This document shows positions 13,490 to 25,108 of a stretch of DNA of 64,000 nt, piece by piece. Under the pieces are notes generated by a model, which was not told the origin of the DNA, did no database searches, and saw only the letters and a program-made list of their open reading frames with translations. Position 1 is the first letter of the stretch; each line of letters starts with the position of its first letter. This DNA is from Dysidea avara (Eukaryota; Porifera; Demospongiae; Dictyoceratida; Dysideidae): the NCBI RefSeq assembly GCF_963678975.1, contig NC_089277.1:20429440-20493439 (forward strand), read 5' to 3'. Both the position numbers and the translations under genes were made by a program.

Positions 13490-13800
13490 AGGTTTGTACT
13501 TTTTCACAGAGATAATATTGACCAAAATTTGTACTTTCTCACAGAAATAATATTGACCAAAAACCAGCCTTACAATACCTTCATGATGCCTTGGCAGCAA
13601 TGGTTAGGTAGTGGCCCAATTGGAGCAGCCAGCAAGCTGGGAGTCAGAGTAGGTGTGACCAGTGAGGCCAGAGCCTTACCACTTTTGGCTGGAAACAAAA
13701 AAAACATCAAATTTGAAGAAGCCAAAACCATAAGTATAGTGAACATGCAATCAAAACAATTGACAGAAACAACACTTAACTAACCATAACCAACCTATTT
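13490..13800. repeat. Short tandem duplication and repeat-derived open frame
   Basis: A ~38-bp unit (TTTGTACTTT.TCACAGA.A and following bases) occurs twice in tandem at about 13493-13563. It is followed by an open plus-strand frame to 13783 with no recognised domain. Parts resemble the AGGCTGGTTTTTGG blocks of the 11.6-11.9 kb repeat, so it is treated as repeat sequence. Confidence 0.45.
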
Positions 13801-13822
13801 TCACACTCAAAACAGCTTTAAA

Positions 13823-14068
13823 AAGGAGTGTCACATAGGTACGTGCTGTAGGAAGATCTGCAACCATGGCCAAAGTCTTGACCGGCTGAAATCTTGCTTT
13901 GACTTGTGACTAAGACCCTACTTAGCAACACTATTTTGGAACTTTTCGATTTTGGGCTGGACATTTTTACCCTTCACCATTGACTTGGGACAATTTTGGT
14001 GGCCTTGACCTTTGACTTTGGCCACAGTTGCAGATCTACCTACAATGAGTACCTGCGTGTTCCCCCTT
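13823..14068. mobile_element. GGAGTGTCAC-type palindromic MITE, copy 1
   Basis: A 246-bp element with long inverted ends (AAGGAGTGTCACATAGG... and AAGGGGGAACACGCAGG... on the reverse). Both ends contain TAGATCTGCAAC-like and TGGCCAAAGTC blocks. It is flanked by GCTTTAAA and GCTTTAAG, an 8-bp duplication with one mismatch. A larger copy lies at 43178-43672. Confidence 0.75.
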
Positions 14069-14379
14069 GCTTTAAGTTGACTTTGATTTATCCGTGTTAG
14101 GCACCTCTAAAATAATTACTGTTATAATTATTTAGCTATTGTTTTGTTTATCCATGTGGCTATTTTGGAAACGTTCAATAAACTCAAATGGGGGTGCTTT
14201 TTGGCAGTATCCAGTTATATCATTAAATACTTGCTAATTAACTAGCACCTTGCACACAATGCTAGCTACAGCCCAAAATTTGCTTCCAAATAGCATTTCA
14301 AAATGTCCAATTGGGAAGGGTGAGGGACATTCCCCCACACTGAGCCTTACTGCTTTCACTTTTACTCTGACGCCCCTGC

Positions 14380-14935
14380 TGGAACAGCCAAAACATTTCC
14401 AATAATATTTATGTTGTTACAGAACTTTGAACAAAATTTAACAGAATTTTCTACTGATTGATCTACCAACTGTTTGATGCCTTTAGGTAAGCATAACTCA
14501 TTAATGGCTAGGTGTATGGGCTGAAGTTTTTCACCACTAGACGTTTCTTCAGCCCAACAGGTGCCTTTTGACATAACTGTAGTATGTATAATGTACACAG
14601 TTACTTTTTCCTCCTTTGTGTCCCATTCCTTCTCACTGACAACACAATTAGGTGTTAAGTCACTGTAGTTAGCGCATAGTGGTTTTCCTAGAGTATGTTT
14701 GCAGTGAAAATTGTCTGTAGTGACTGGATTGATTGCATAGATGCTTCTTGTAATATTGTGTAACAGGTGGAACATAGCTGAAAATGAAGTGCAATAATGA
14801 ATGACTACTTCACTGTTTGAGTAATTGATAGTTAGGATACTCGTGTAAACTAACACATTAAGTATGGCCCCATTCTTTCGTTGATACAATGTGTGCTGGT
14901 TCACCAGTTATAATCATGTTACAAAGTAAACAAAC
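14380..14935 (-). repeat. Third copy of the GACTGGTGAACC-type repeat
   Basis: Minus-strand copy of the repeat at 11112-12410, sharing the AACTGGTGAACCAGCACA start and the TTTCTTCAGCCCAACAGG block. A 180-codon open frame runs through it on the minus strand, but it has no recognised domain and the other two copies do not keep it open, so I do not call a gene. Confidence 0.6.
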
Positions 14936-14967
14936 AAGTAAAAGGAAATATAGGAGATAAGGAATAA

Positions 14968-15125
14968 TAGCCATAAAAGTAGTGAAACAAGTAACAACAG
15001 AGGTCACCTACACCTGCAGATATGCGTACTAATTCAGTCATGGGTATAGTACTGCAGTAGGGATTAAATGTCCACTAGTATATCTGCAGGTATAGAAGAC
15101 CTCCCTTGTTTCATAACTTTTTATG
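14968..15125. mobile_element. Small foldback MITE
   Basis: CATAAAAGTAGTGAAACAAG near the left edge pairs with CTTGTTTCATAACTTTTTATG at the right, and the inner ACCTGCAGATAT pairs with ATATCTGCAGGT. The centre holds AGTAGGGATTAAATGTCC, which is also seen near 9775. No coding capacity. Confidence 0.6.
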
Positions 15126-16459
15126 CCAGACTACTGTAAACTTACAGCTTGAACACCACAAGTTGTGCTTTAGTACTTCTTGAAAAGCAATTGCTTTATA
15201 ATTAGGAACAGAGTATTAACTGACCCCATGGTCATTACTGTGTGTAATGTCCCAACACTATGACTGTATGAACTACGATGTACTAGGCAAATGATATACA
15301 ATATACATGAAGCAAAATAGCAAGAATAACATATAATAAAATCTCATGCACTCATTGATGTTCCCTTCACAGATTGGTGGCCATCCATCTTTGTGCATGT
15401 GTATAGTACGTTCACGTTGAGCTGAATCCTGAAAAACAGCTAAAAATTAAAAGTGGATTTTTCTCAACAGAGTTAACATTTCAGCCAACCAGGTGATTAT
15501 CGGTAACAGCAAAGGTGTCAACAACAGATACATACGGTTTGGCTCCATTACAAGTTCAGGAAAGGGCTGTAATAGGCATTGTACTTTTTATGGCTTCCCC
15601 ATAGGAAATGTGTTGTGAAATTTTTGATTGGCCGTAAATATTATGTCAAACATTTGAACAAAAAGATTTAGAAATATTTTTAGCGGGTCAAGCAGTGCTA
15701 CAGATAAGCCAAATTTCAAGATCATGTGTAATTGCATCCATGAGTTATTAAACGTTTTTGAGGATTCAGCTCAACGTGAGCATACAATAGTTATCAAAAC
15801 CAACTGAACTTTTATGGTTCAGTTATCCATTGAACTACCAACTATATGCTGAGAGACTGTTCCTTTGAATTCACCTACTAGCAATAAATATTGGTGTAGC
15901 TACATAAGATTTGCCACACATGGAATACCATTAGGTCTATTGTTTCATTTCTTTTTATCATAATTATGGATCCCTACTTGTACTACACTTTTAATTATTA
16001 AAGTCTACAGAAATGGATTTAATTTGTAATAAACAAAGTATTATATGATGTATTCTACTGTAGCTTCAATACACACATATGTTGACATGAAGGAGAATTT
16101 CCTATATATACAGTGTAGCAATGTTAAATTGTTCTATTCACAGCCTCACTGCTGTAGAATGTCATTTCTCTAAAAGCTATTCTAAACACAATTGTAACAA
16201 AATATATAAAGTTACAGCGTGCACACAAATCATGGTAGATGTATATACAATATACTTATCTAATCACTGAATATGAGTGGAATAATTGTGCTAAATATCA
16301 TTGACAGTTTCCACTTTCCCTCCAAAACTATCAACTAAAAACTACTCTCACTTTCCTTCACAACAAATTGCTAGACATAATCAAGCACAGATATGTCTTC
16401 AGAGTCTAAAGTTTAAAGTAAGTGTCAATTTTTGTATATATTTAGGGATGTGTATTAGG
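15126..16459. other. Gene-free stretch
   Basis: AT-rich sequence with no exon-like signal recognised. An inverted CGTTGAGCTGAATCC / GGATTCAGCTCAACG pair at about 15413-15427 and 15763-15777 outlines another probable MITE of ~365 bp (15413-15777) whose family I do not know. Confidence 0.5.
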
Positions 16460-17020
16460 AGGTATGTAACAAGCCGAAAGTGGCAACATTCGGCCTGCCA
16501 AGAAATTGCCAAAAGTGGCAATTTCTGGCAACCAGAAGTTACCAATTTTGGCTACTTTTGAACTGCTCGAAGGGTCACTAGAAAATTGCCAAATTTGGCA
16601 ATTTTCCGAACAGTTCAAAAGCTGCTAAATATGGAAACTCAGGTTAAGTCATCACAGTTTCCAAAATTGGCAACTTCTGTTTAGCTTTGAGCAGCCACAA
16701 TGAATGGCACTCCAAAGCTACCAAATCTGGCAATACTTGTAATCGTGCTTTTATAACTGACGATAAACTAATCGATTGTGGAATTTGGTTTCCAAAACTG
16801 GTAGTTATTTGTTGTTTCAAAATTGCCATTTTTGGCAAGCTTTGAGATAGTCAAAATTTGTGCCACTTTTGGCAATTTTAAGCTGGCCATATAATTGCAT
16901 GCATTTTGCAAGTTCGCTGTACTGTGTTTTCTTTGTTAAATGCTGAGGCGTTTTATATCTTAATCACTAATTCAGCAACTAATTACGTACTTACTGAATT
17001 AGTGAATAATCAAACTTGAC

Positions 17021-17060
17021 TGCTACCAAGAGTTCATAATATGAACTCTTTCTGCTACTC
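17021..17060. repeat. Minimal palindrome related to the 42.6-44.0 kb element ends
   Basis: GCTACCAAGAGTTCATAAT is followed directly by ATGAACTCTTTCTGCTAC. These are the two termini of the element at 42631-43965 joined with almost nothing between, which suggests an end-to-end deletion derivative. Confidence 0.6.
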
Positions 17061-17277
17061 AATTCTAAAAACAATTTTATAGTTTTAAAACCAATTGTGG
17101 AACCACTCTAGGGTGGCTACTATTAAAGATCTGTCATCTTAGAGAGCAAAGTTAAAATCTACAAATTTATAAATAGCTACAGTATAGCTACTACTATTAT
17201 ACGTATAAGATGGTGTGCATCAATAATTATATTAAACTGCTGCGCACGCAAATATGTACAGTAATATTTAATAGTTC

Positions 17278-17383
17278 TACCATGGCCACGAGGGATTTGC
17301 CTGATATATATGCCCAAGCCCGAGGGCCGCAGGCCCAAGGGCGCGGGCATATATATCAGGCAAATCCAGAGTGGCCATGGTAT
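17278..17383. repeat. GC-rich-centred perfect hairpin
   Basis: The arms ACCATGGCCACGAGGGATTT and AAATCCAGAGTGGCCATGG continue inward through GCCTGATATATATGCCC and GGGCATATATATCAGGC. They surround a GC-rich loop (CCCGAGGGCCGCAGGCCC). Arms of about 40 bp make a long snap-back structure inside the KDZ element. Confidence 0.85.
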
Positions 17384-17467
17384 AAGTAATATATACCACT
17401 CTGGCATGCTCACCTAATAGGTGAAGGAAGACAAACCTGCATTCACCACATTACTTTTATACAGAGG

Positions 17468-17850
17468 TTTGCAAAAATCGATTGTGGGTTTAAATTGTGG
17501 GCACAAAAAAGAAATGATTGTGGGTTTCACTGGTTGTAGTGATACCATTTTAAACCAAAGTAATCACTTTGTGGATGAATAAAGTTACCTAAGGTGCTAA
17601 AATAAACACTTAGACATATAGGTTGTGAATGTTTGAGGCATCTTTTCGTGCAGTTGAAATGTACTCTGTAGAAAAACAATCCACATTGCAAAAATGATTA
17701 TTTAGTGATGCTTAGTAACTGAACTATGCAATGACTCACTCATTTCTTTTTACTTCACAACAATGCCCCTGACTAAATCAATGTTTAATTCAAACCCACA
17801 ATGCAAAACTTTAAGCAGCTCTAATTCAAACCCACAATGCAAAACTTTAA
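17468..17850. repeat. CCCACAAT-type inverted/tandem repeat
   Basis: GATTGTGGGTTT at the left pairs with AAACCCACAAT at the right, where a 34-bp unit (AATTCAAACCCACAATGC...) is duplicated in tandem at about 17788-17857. A related GATTGTGGGTTTT motif recurs near 57179-57225. Probably a MITE nested in the KDZ transposon. Confidence 0.5.
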
Positions 17851-17899
17851 GCATCTCTATATAAATAATCAAAGGGAACTGATGCTTTGTAGCTGCCTC

Positions 17900-18010
17900 A
17901 GCATCAAAGGCAGTTGTGGTCAGGGCTATATCATGATATTGCCCTAACCACAGGACAATATCTAGATATTGCCCTGTGGTCAGGGAAATATGTGATATAT
18001 AACCCTGTGA
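17900..18010. repeat. Palindrome cluster
   Basis: Interleaved inverted repeats with CAGGGCTATATCATGATATTG, AATATCTAGATATT and CCCTGTGGTCAGGG lie just downstream of the transposase stop codon. No coding content; a nested foldback or a structured 3' region. Confidence 0.5.
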
Positions 18011-18246
18011 TTTCCTTTAATCTGAGGTGTCAAAGTGGTATATATACTGTATATCGTCATTTTTTTCAAAATAACCCTGTGTAACATATTTCAAGTGATT
18101 ATGAGGTGTCATAGTGTTGAATTTAGTATTGAACTTCTACATACGTAATCAAAGTTAATTAGCAAAGTGATAAATAGTTAGCGACTTGTTACTCTACTAG
18201 TATATGATTGTGTAAGATGGTGTCCAAGCAATTTGTAAAAGAAACA

Positions 18247-21200
18247 TCAGCAACTTTTTTTCAAGGAAAGTTTCCGCTTACTGTCACTGTTTTTTATTGA
18301 AAGAAACAGCTTTAGATGGAAAACAAAGTTGGAATGCTTCATATATGCAAGTTGCCCCTTGATTCGCTGCATACCAGCATTTGCTTGCTCATTCACTTGT
18401 GAATTCAAGCTCTTTGTATCCAATGTATTGTATTGATCCAGACAGTAGCCAGATGGACATCCTACGTGCCCTCTCCAATGAAACCTGTCAACACAAAAAG
18501 AAGTGTTTTGAAAAAAGACTGGCTCTCTGTTCAGGCAATACTGATGAAGACCACAGGCATTGTCATAAACAATAATTTTAGGAGGCTTCAAAAAGCGCGT
18601 CTTGAATATCTGGAATGGATGCCGCGGTGATTCACATTCTTTTAGGACTTCGAAACCATAGCATATTGCGTGGGGACAGTATATGGTAAAAATTCCAGGA
18701 GTAAGCGTTGGATGCTTAGAACTTGTTTTATTACAAACATCACTGCCAGCTGCTATTCTGGATTTGTCAATCTGGTATACAGCATTTCCATGTAACTGTG
18801 GTAAACTTGGAAAATAGCTTTAACTATTTGTCCTGCTTGGCTCAGGATAATGGAACTTGTCAGCTTTTGAGACTTTAAATGGAGCTTGTATAGTCACAGA
18901 TATATGACCCAGCAAATCAAAAACCTCTTGAGGAATTTCAGAAGAAATATGTTGATGGCAGAGCGACAAGAAAGATGAAATAACAGGAGCCTTTTTTGAC
19001 AGCAAATTCCAATAGTAGCTGTTTTGTGGCATAAATACATCTATTGATCTATTAGCAACTTTCTTCAGCGTATCACATGCCTCTTTACATCCTGCAATTT
19101 GTACCATTCCACACGCTGGTGCATTTCTTGCAATTTCAGAAAAAAACCTTCTGTATAGCACAGGTGCTAACTTTTCTTGGTGTTCATCTTCAATTTTGAG
19201 TAACAGTTTTTCGAGTGCTATAAAACCATCAGAATGTAGTATTTCAGTGAGCTGCTTAAATTCTACGTCAGTAAGCTTTTGAGGACAAACAATTGGCTTT
19301 CTATCTCTTTTGAAACAAGAATATTGCAGTAGTAAATCTCGAGCTTTTTTGGTCTTGATCAAAACTCTATCAACATGTGAACTTCCTTTAATAGGTGCTA
19401 ATTTACTTTCATCCAAATCACAATTTTTTATAGGTAGCATAAGATCTTTCCGCATGCCAATCATTGTTCCATCGCATACTATTATGTCAGGACAGGGTCC
19501 ACAGTTTTCACACACAAAGGACTCATCAATTGGTATATCTAAAAGCCTACTAAAAGCATACCATGCTTTTCTCAAAAAATGTATTGAAGGTGTGGCATCT
19601 TCTCCAAAGCATGTATATGTTCTTTGAAGACATCTACGTAATAAATTAAAGGTACGTAGGTAAATAGTAAAAGTATATAGTTTACAAAAGTATAATATTT
19701 CTCAAAGTGCAGTCATAGAAGGAACACAGATGCAACGTACCTTTGGTAAGCTATCAGTGGGTTTCTTCCTTCAATCATGAGGTGCAAATAATTAAACAGC
19801 ATTCCATAGTAAAATAACCTCTTGTTATCTAAATTAAAAAGTAAGCAATCTTGCCCATCAAAGTTGTATCGACATGAACAATCCCCGACAGTTGGCCTGT
19901 AGTACACTTTCCTTGTCTTGTCATGCATAGCAAGGTTTTGCTTATAAATCACAACACCTGTACCAGCAATCCAATTATTTGCAATAGGATCATTTTGATT
20001 CCATGAATTTCCATGTTTACAATGTTCATCTAAAATAGCATTCAATGTAAGTTACTGATACACATATGCTGATTGCCATGCTCTGTAGACAATTAATTGT
20101 ACCTGAAATGAAGGGTGGCAAATGCATTGGGAACATCCAATTTCCTCCTTCATGCTCAGCTACACGACTCTGTAGCACTTTTGAGAGTGGATAAGGTATT
20201 TTCTTCCATGACACTGCAGTGGGTACTTCATCTACCTTGCCATCATCAGTGTCCTCATCAGGTGTGAACTCAGATCTTTCTCTCCATTCTTCGAACATCT
20301 GCAAGGTAATAAAATTTTATCAAAACAATTTACAACCATATAGTACACTGTGTGTGATTTGCAATATCCTTCAATTGATGCAATACCGTTTACTCAGAAA
20401 ATTTGGCAGTGACTTTAATTTGGCAGTTTGGCAATTTCCGACCAAATTGCCAAATTAAAATAATGCCAAGCCGCATCAATTCAACAAGGTCTTTATACCA
20501 AAGCACTGCTTTCTAGAGATCGACAAATTAAAATGACGCCAACAGCTAAAACAAGGCCAAACACCAAATTTTATATTTCCACTTCTACGGTATAATATTA
20601 TTTAAATTTCCACTACACTGCTCACCTTGAGATGATCGCACTGTGGATCGGTACATACAATACATTTGTAGGTTGAACTGTTTCTTTTGTGTTTCATTAT
20701 CAGGCCTGCACTCTGTTCATCTTCTATCATATAAAAAGTTATATATTTATATCACAAGCATGAGATGTGACATCAATGCTATTACACAATACAGAGGGCA
20801 AAAGCCGAGGTTGAGTGTAAATAACATTGATATCATATGAGTGCTTGCATATGATATAACTGGATTCTAACCCACCACCTTTGTTCATCAATAATAATAG
20901 TGATTAGTCTTGCTTTTCAAGTTACAATTATTGTGTTTAGTAACCAGCAAAGCAGATCAGCTACATATGTATAGGTGATTTTAAATGCTTTGCTAGTTTG
21001 CAGTCAAAAAACCCAAATAGGTAATAACTAAAAAATGCTATCCTCATCTGAGCACTTCTTATTTAATAGTAATTATCATCAACACATGCACTTCAAATGT
21101 TTCTCAGTGCAATAACTGGTAGTTATATCCCTGGCATAACTTAGTTATTGCACACTTTGTTTCTTTGATGTAAAGCTTTAGTGGGTCAGAACACAGTATG

Positions 21201-21686
21201 TGTATGTAAACAATGAGCAAATGTCAGTATAAACTATAAAGTGTGCGTACCTGAAACAACGGCAACACACAGTGGACTTATGCTCAATACCACTATTTGC
21301 TGAGCTTCCTTAACACCACTATCTTCTTCATCATTAGCTTGTTCTGAACCTCCCTGATGGCTCTGAAGCTTACAAATGGTCGAACGATGAATGCAGTATT
21401 GTGACTCCTCCTTTAAGCAAAATGCGCTGTAGTTTTCCGTGATTATTGGAGAGGTGCACATCAACCCATCGCTTAGTACTTTTGATTCTTGACATGAGCA
21501 GGTAAATAAAAATGAGGTCTTTGACATGGAATGAAACTTCAGTTTCTTTATCAAACAGTACTCTGACTTGAGCTGTCCATTTTCAAAGCAATCTGCTATG
21601 GCATACCATTGCTTGCTCAGGGGTATAAACCTTTCTGATTGAAGTACAGTTTGGTAGTAAACTATATCTTTAGGCAGTGCACAGAC
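18247..21686 (-). pseudogene. KDZ-family transposase, one in-frame stop
   Basis: Five minus-strand exons join in perfect phase: 21686-21251, 20705-20626, 20298-20103, 20029-19741 and 19633-18247, about 795 codons. The order is: a SWIM-type zinc finger (CSC ... CIH) in the first exon; a small C-x2-C-x4-C-x2-H finger (CIVCTDPQCDH); VYYRPTVGDCSCRYNFDGQD; CENCGPCPDIIVCDG with a likely first catalytic Asp; VYDNACGLHQYC with a second Asp; VDRFHWRGHVGC; and NEQANAGMQRIKGQLAYM with the likely catalytic Glu. These are signatures of the RNase-H-fold KDZ transposases, also seen in host HMGXB3-like proteins. The only break seen is a TAA at 18820-18822; reading resumes in the same frame. A possible further 5' exon (21884-21740) does not join in phase, so the true start is uncertain. 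Confidence 0.85.
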
Positions 21687-22123
21687 CTATGGGAATCAAA
21701 CTACGTAATATAGTACTTGCCAGTTATGTAAGTACATACCTTTTCTTGATAAACTAATGTAGATGACTGAAGCTTTGGATTTGGTAAAGATTTGACTCCT
21801 GAAGTTTTGACTCCTGAAGTTTTCTTGACCTGGAAACTCCTTCCTATCTTCATGGCCCTTCAAATGTGCAGATTTGTGATTCATAGAGATTAAGTATAAT
21901 GCTACTCAGAAGTGTTGATTGGATTGTAAAACTTGAAAGTGTATGTCATGTGAGGAAAACTGCTTTGAAGTAATTATAGTAAAAAGGTGCATAATTCCTT
22001 AAAGTCAATAAAGACTTTTGTAGCATAATTTATTTTGCTTAAAGACTGGTCTAACCTGTTTAAACTTGCTGTTTTGCAAGGATCAGCCGTTTTCAGCTAT
22101 AAATTTACACTATCACACAACCT

Positions 22124-22988
22124 ATGGCATTTGGCAACTATTGGCGGAAAAGAATGGCTTCTAAAAACAAGATGATTTCAAGGGACTCTAAAAGGAGAAT
22201 TGATGTTATTACTAAGAAGATTGGAGACCTTGAGACGTATGGAATACCAAGCTTGTTTGTTTATGCTACACCTTGGACTGGAGGTCTTTGCGTTGCTGGA
22301 GACAAACGAATGGCTTCCATTGTAAAAGATAACAAACTTCAATTTCTTGAAGTTCTAAAACATCAGCCTCAAGAGGAGTCTCAAGAGGATGTTTCATCTC
22401 CAAAGCTGATTCTTCCTGCTTTGCCTCAACCAATTGATGAAATGAATGGAAGGACACTTAGCTCAGTCATTGTAGGAATTGGAAAAGATTTTGGTATTGA
22501 TTGGAAAGGAGACCAGCCTGAGTGGTGGCCTAATACAGTGCCTTTTAATCATCCTAGAGAGGTTCCAACACAATACAAAGGTCAGTATTATTTATTGTAT
22601 AATTGTTTGATAGTTCTGTTGTATTGTAGGTGAATGGTCAGAATGCCTAAGAATAGTGCTGAAAGAAATTTACAGGAAGTTTGAAGGAGAAGGAGCTTCC
22701 ATTTCTGAGTTGAAGAATGCTACAAGTTCAGATGCAGTTAGTAGCTCCAATAGGAAATCGGTAGAGATGCAAAGTCATGGTGAGGAAGAAGCTGAGGAAG
22801 AAGCTGAGGAAGAGTGGGAGATAAGACAACAAATAGAGGCCACTATATCTCCTATATCATCAAATAATGAAGAAGAGACTAATGAAGAGGATGAACATGA
22901 TGACAAAAGATTAAAAGAATTTACACCATTGGCCAAACGTAGATGTAAAAGGGTTATTAAGAAGCGGACACGATATGGAGAACATTAA
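22124..22988 (+). CDS. Accessory protein of the KDZ transposon (WWP motif, acidic C-terminus)
   Basis: Two exons, 22124-22580 and 22630-22988, joined in phase 1 through a 49-bp GT-AG intron, give about 271 residues with no break. The N-terminal part is basic (NYWRKRMASKNK...SKRRID). The centre has DWKGDQPEWWPNTVPFNHP at about residues 126-144, a Trp-rich motif of a kind seen in some animal nuclear factors that I cannot assign to a family. The C-terminal half has a Glu-rich run and ends in a very basic tail (KRRCKRVIKKRTRYGEH) typical of nuclear localisation. It starts about 440 bp from the transposase's first sure exon, in the opposite direction, so the two genes may share a promoter. Likely a DNA-binding helper; function inferred only from position and composition. 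Confidence 0.7.
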
Positions 22989-23289
22989 ACTTCAAATTTC
23001 TTATAGCTGTGTACTGTAGAAACTGCTTTTAAGTGCTTTAATCAAATTTGCTTTCAAATCAATTCATTTACAAGATTGCATATGTTATTATAAAGAATTA
23101 CACCAAGTCCCAGATTAGGTGGTTTTTGAGGACCATTAGCTTCTGCTTAAAGCAACAAAGGCAATGCCAATTTTGGGGAATTATGGAATAATCTCAGTAT
23201 TGGTGACCTTGAGATAACTGCGGTTGAAAAGTTAGCTACTTATAGTAGAACTTCTGTTTTGGAAAACTATTGCATAGCTTAAAAGTGGC

Positions 23290-24302
23290 AACTACGTACG
23301 TAGAATGTCACCAAAAGTGGTAAATTTTGTTTATCACAACTTGTGGTTTTGGACAATTCTGAAATAATTCAAAATTTGCGACTTTTGGCAAACTAAATCC
23401 CACAATTAATTGGTTAATTGTCCTGTATAAAAGTGACAGTATGTTTGTTGCCAGATTTGGTAGCTTTAAATCATTGAATTTAGCTACCAACTTTGGAAAC
23501 TTCTAAATTCTGCAACTTTGAAGTTACACAAAATTGCCAAATATTCCAACTAGCTATAAACCTGCCAAAATCGGCTTATTTTCACTTTTGAGCAGCTCAA
23601 AAGTAGCCAAAATTGGTAACTTCTGGTTGCCACTTTCGGTAAAATTTGTTCTGTAACATACCCAGAAATTGCCATTTTTGGTTACCAGAAATTGCCATTT
23701 TTGGTAAAATTTGATCTGTAACATACCCAGAAATTGCCTTTTTTGGTTACCAGAAATTGCCTTTTTTGGTTACCAGAAATTGCCATTTTGGTAAAATGTG
23801 ATCTGTAACACACCCAGAAATTGCCATTTTTGGTTACCAGAAATTGCCATTTTTGGTAAAATTTGATCTGTAACATACCCAGAAATTGCCTTTTTTGGTT
23901 ACCAGAAATTGCCTTTTTTGGTTACCAGAAATTGCCATTTTGGTAAAATGTGATCTGTAACACACCCAGAAACAATCCAAATATTTGCCACTTTTGGCAA
24001 ACTAAATCCCACAATTAATTTGTTAACTGTCCTGTATAAAAGTGACAGCGTGTTTGTTGCCAGATTTGGTAACTTTAAATCATTGAATTTACCAACTTTG
24101 GAAGCTTCCAATTTTGGCAACTTTGCAGTTACACAAAAATGGCAATTATGGACAACTATAAACCTGCCAAAATTGGCTTATTTTTACTTTTGAGCAGCTC
24201 AAAAGTAGCTAAAATTGGTAACTTCTGGTTGCCAGAAATTGCCACTTTTGGTAATTTCTGAGCAGTCTAATAGTTTCCAAAATTTGCCCTGTAACATACC
24301 TG
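23290..24302. repeat. KDZ right-end region with higher-order tandem repeats
   Basis: Short units of CCAGAAATTGCC(A/T)TTTTTGGTTA are stacked from about 23660 to 23990, and a ~151-bp higher-order unit is repeated almost perfectly (about 23666-23815 and 23816-23967). Each large unit includes TGTAACATACCCAG or TGTAACACACCCAG, which resembles the element's own outermost sequence (TGTAACATACCTG). Open frames through this array are artefacts of the repeat. Confidence 0.85.
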
Positions 24303-25108
24303 GTATTAGGCAGAACAAAGCTAAAGACTCAGTAAAATATATTTAACACAACATCTTTAACCAGGCTGTAGGACCAGGCCTACTGGGCTACAAACCTTCA
24401 ACACTTGCACTGTAATAAATAAAATGAGTGCTACATGTAGTTTCTTACTTAGGTTAAAATTTATTATAGAGGCATGAGTTTATTGTAATTATTATAGCCT
24501 CATACACTCAGCACCATTCTTTCCATTATTACAGTGTGATACTTTATTTATTTACTGCATGTTATAAAAAGTTGATATTAATAAGTAGGGACCCGCCGAT
24601 AATGCTCATAATTTTACCTATTATGCTATGCTGCACTGCTCAAAAATTCACCTATTATGCTTAAATTAACGCTCAATATTTATGGTGTAGTATTAGTGTC
24701 AAAATAGTACAGTATTTTGGTAGATAGCTACAGTGTAATTTTTTTGTGTGCGGGTGAAGCCAGGTGTTGAAATTACAATGAGTCGCACAATTAATTTTTG
24801 ATGGGTGATGGAATATTTATGATGGCAGTATAAATAAATTAAAACTGCACATCGATAGAGCGTTTGCATATCCATGGTAACCGTAAATGACGTTGACTGA
24901 CACACCTCCGCCGCCATATTGCTGTACCACCTGTTATACGCGTGGTCCTATGATTGTGGTAACCGAAGTGGTAATGACTGTTTAGATAGTGAATATGGTA
25001 TGAAATCAATGCGAATACATAGTAGTGCTGTTACTATTGCATGGCTGTTGTTGATAGGATTCATCTAGTGATGTTTGTCTTAGTCAGCAGACTCAGCACG
25101 CACAGCTA

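Larger units (their letters stand above)
16460..24302 (-). mobile_element. Complete-looking KDZ (Kyakuja/Dileera/Zisupton-type) DNA transposon
   Basis: The left end AGGTATGTAACAAGCC and right end (reversed) CAGGTATGTTACAGGGC are inverted. They are bounded by a perfect 8-bp direct repeat GTATTAGG (16452-16459 and 24303-24310), the duplication length known for Zisupton. Inverted similarity continues patchily for several hundred bases: AAAGTGGCAATTTCTGGCAA is on both sides, and so is a block with AAATCTGGCAA and CTTTTATA. Between the ends lie a multi-exon minus-strand transposase (18247-21686) and a divergently transcribed accessory gene (22124-22988). Nested inside are two smaller foldbacks (17021-17060, 17278-17383) and a MITE-like inverted pair at 17468-17850. 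Total length is about 7.84 kb. Confidence 0.85.

Noticed and set aside
14362-14904. 180-codon minus-strand open frame
   Set aside because: It lies in a repeat present three times in the window; the other copies do not keep the frame and no domain is visible.
23640-23990. CRISPR-like array
   Set aside because: Units are contiguous tandem copies without unique spacers, and the host context is a eukaryotic transposon end.
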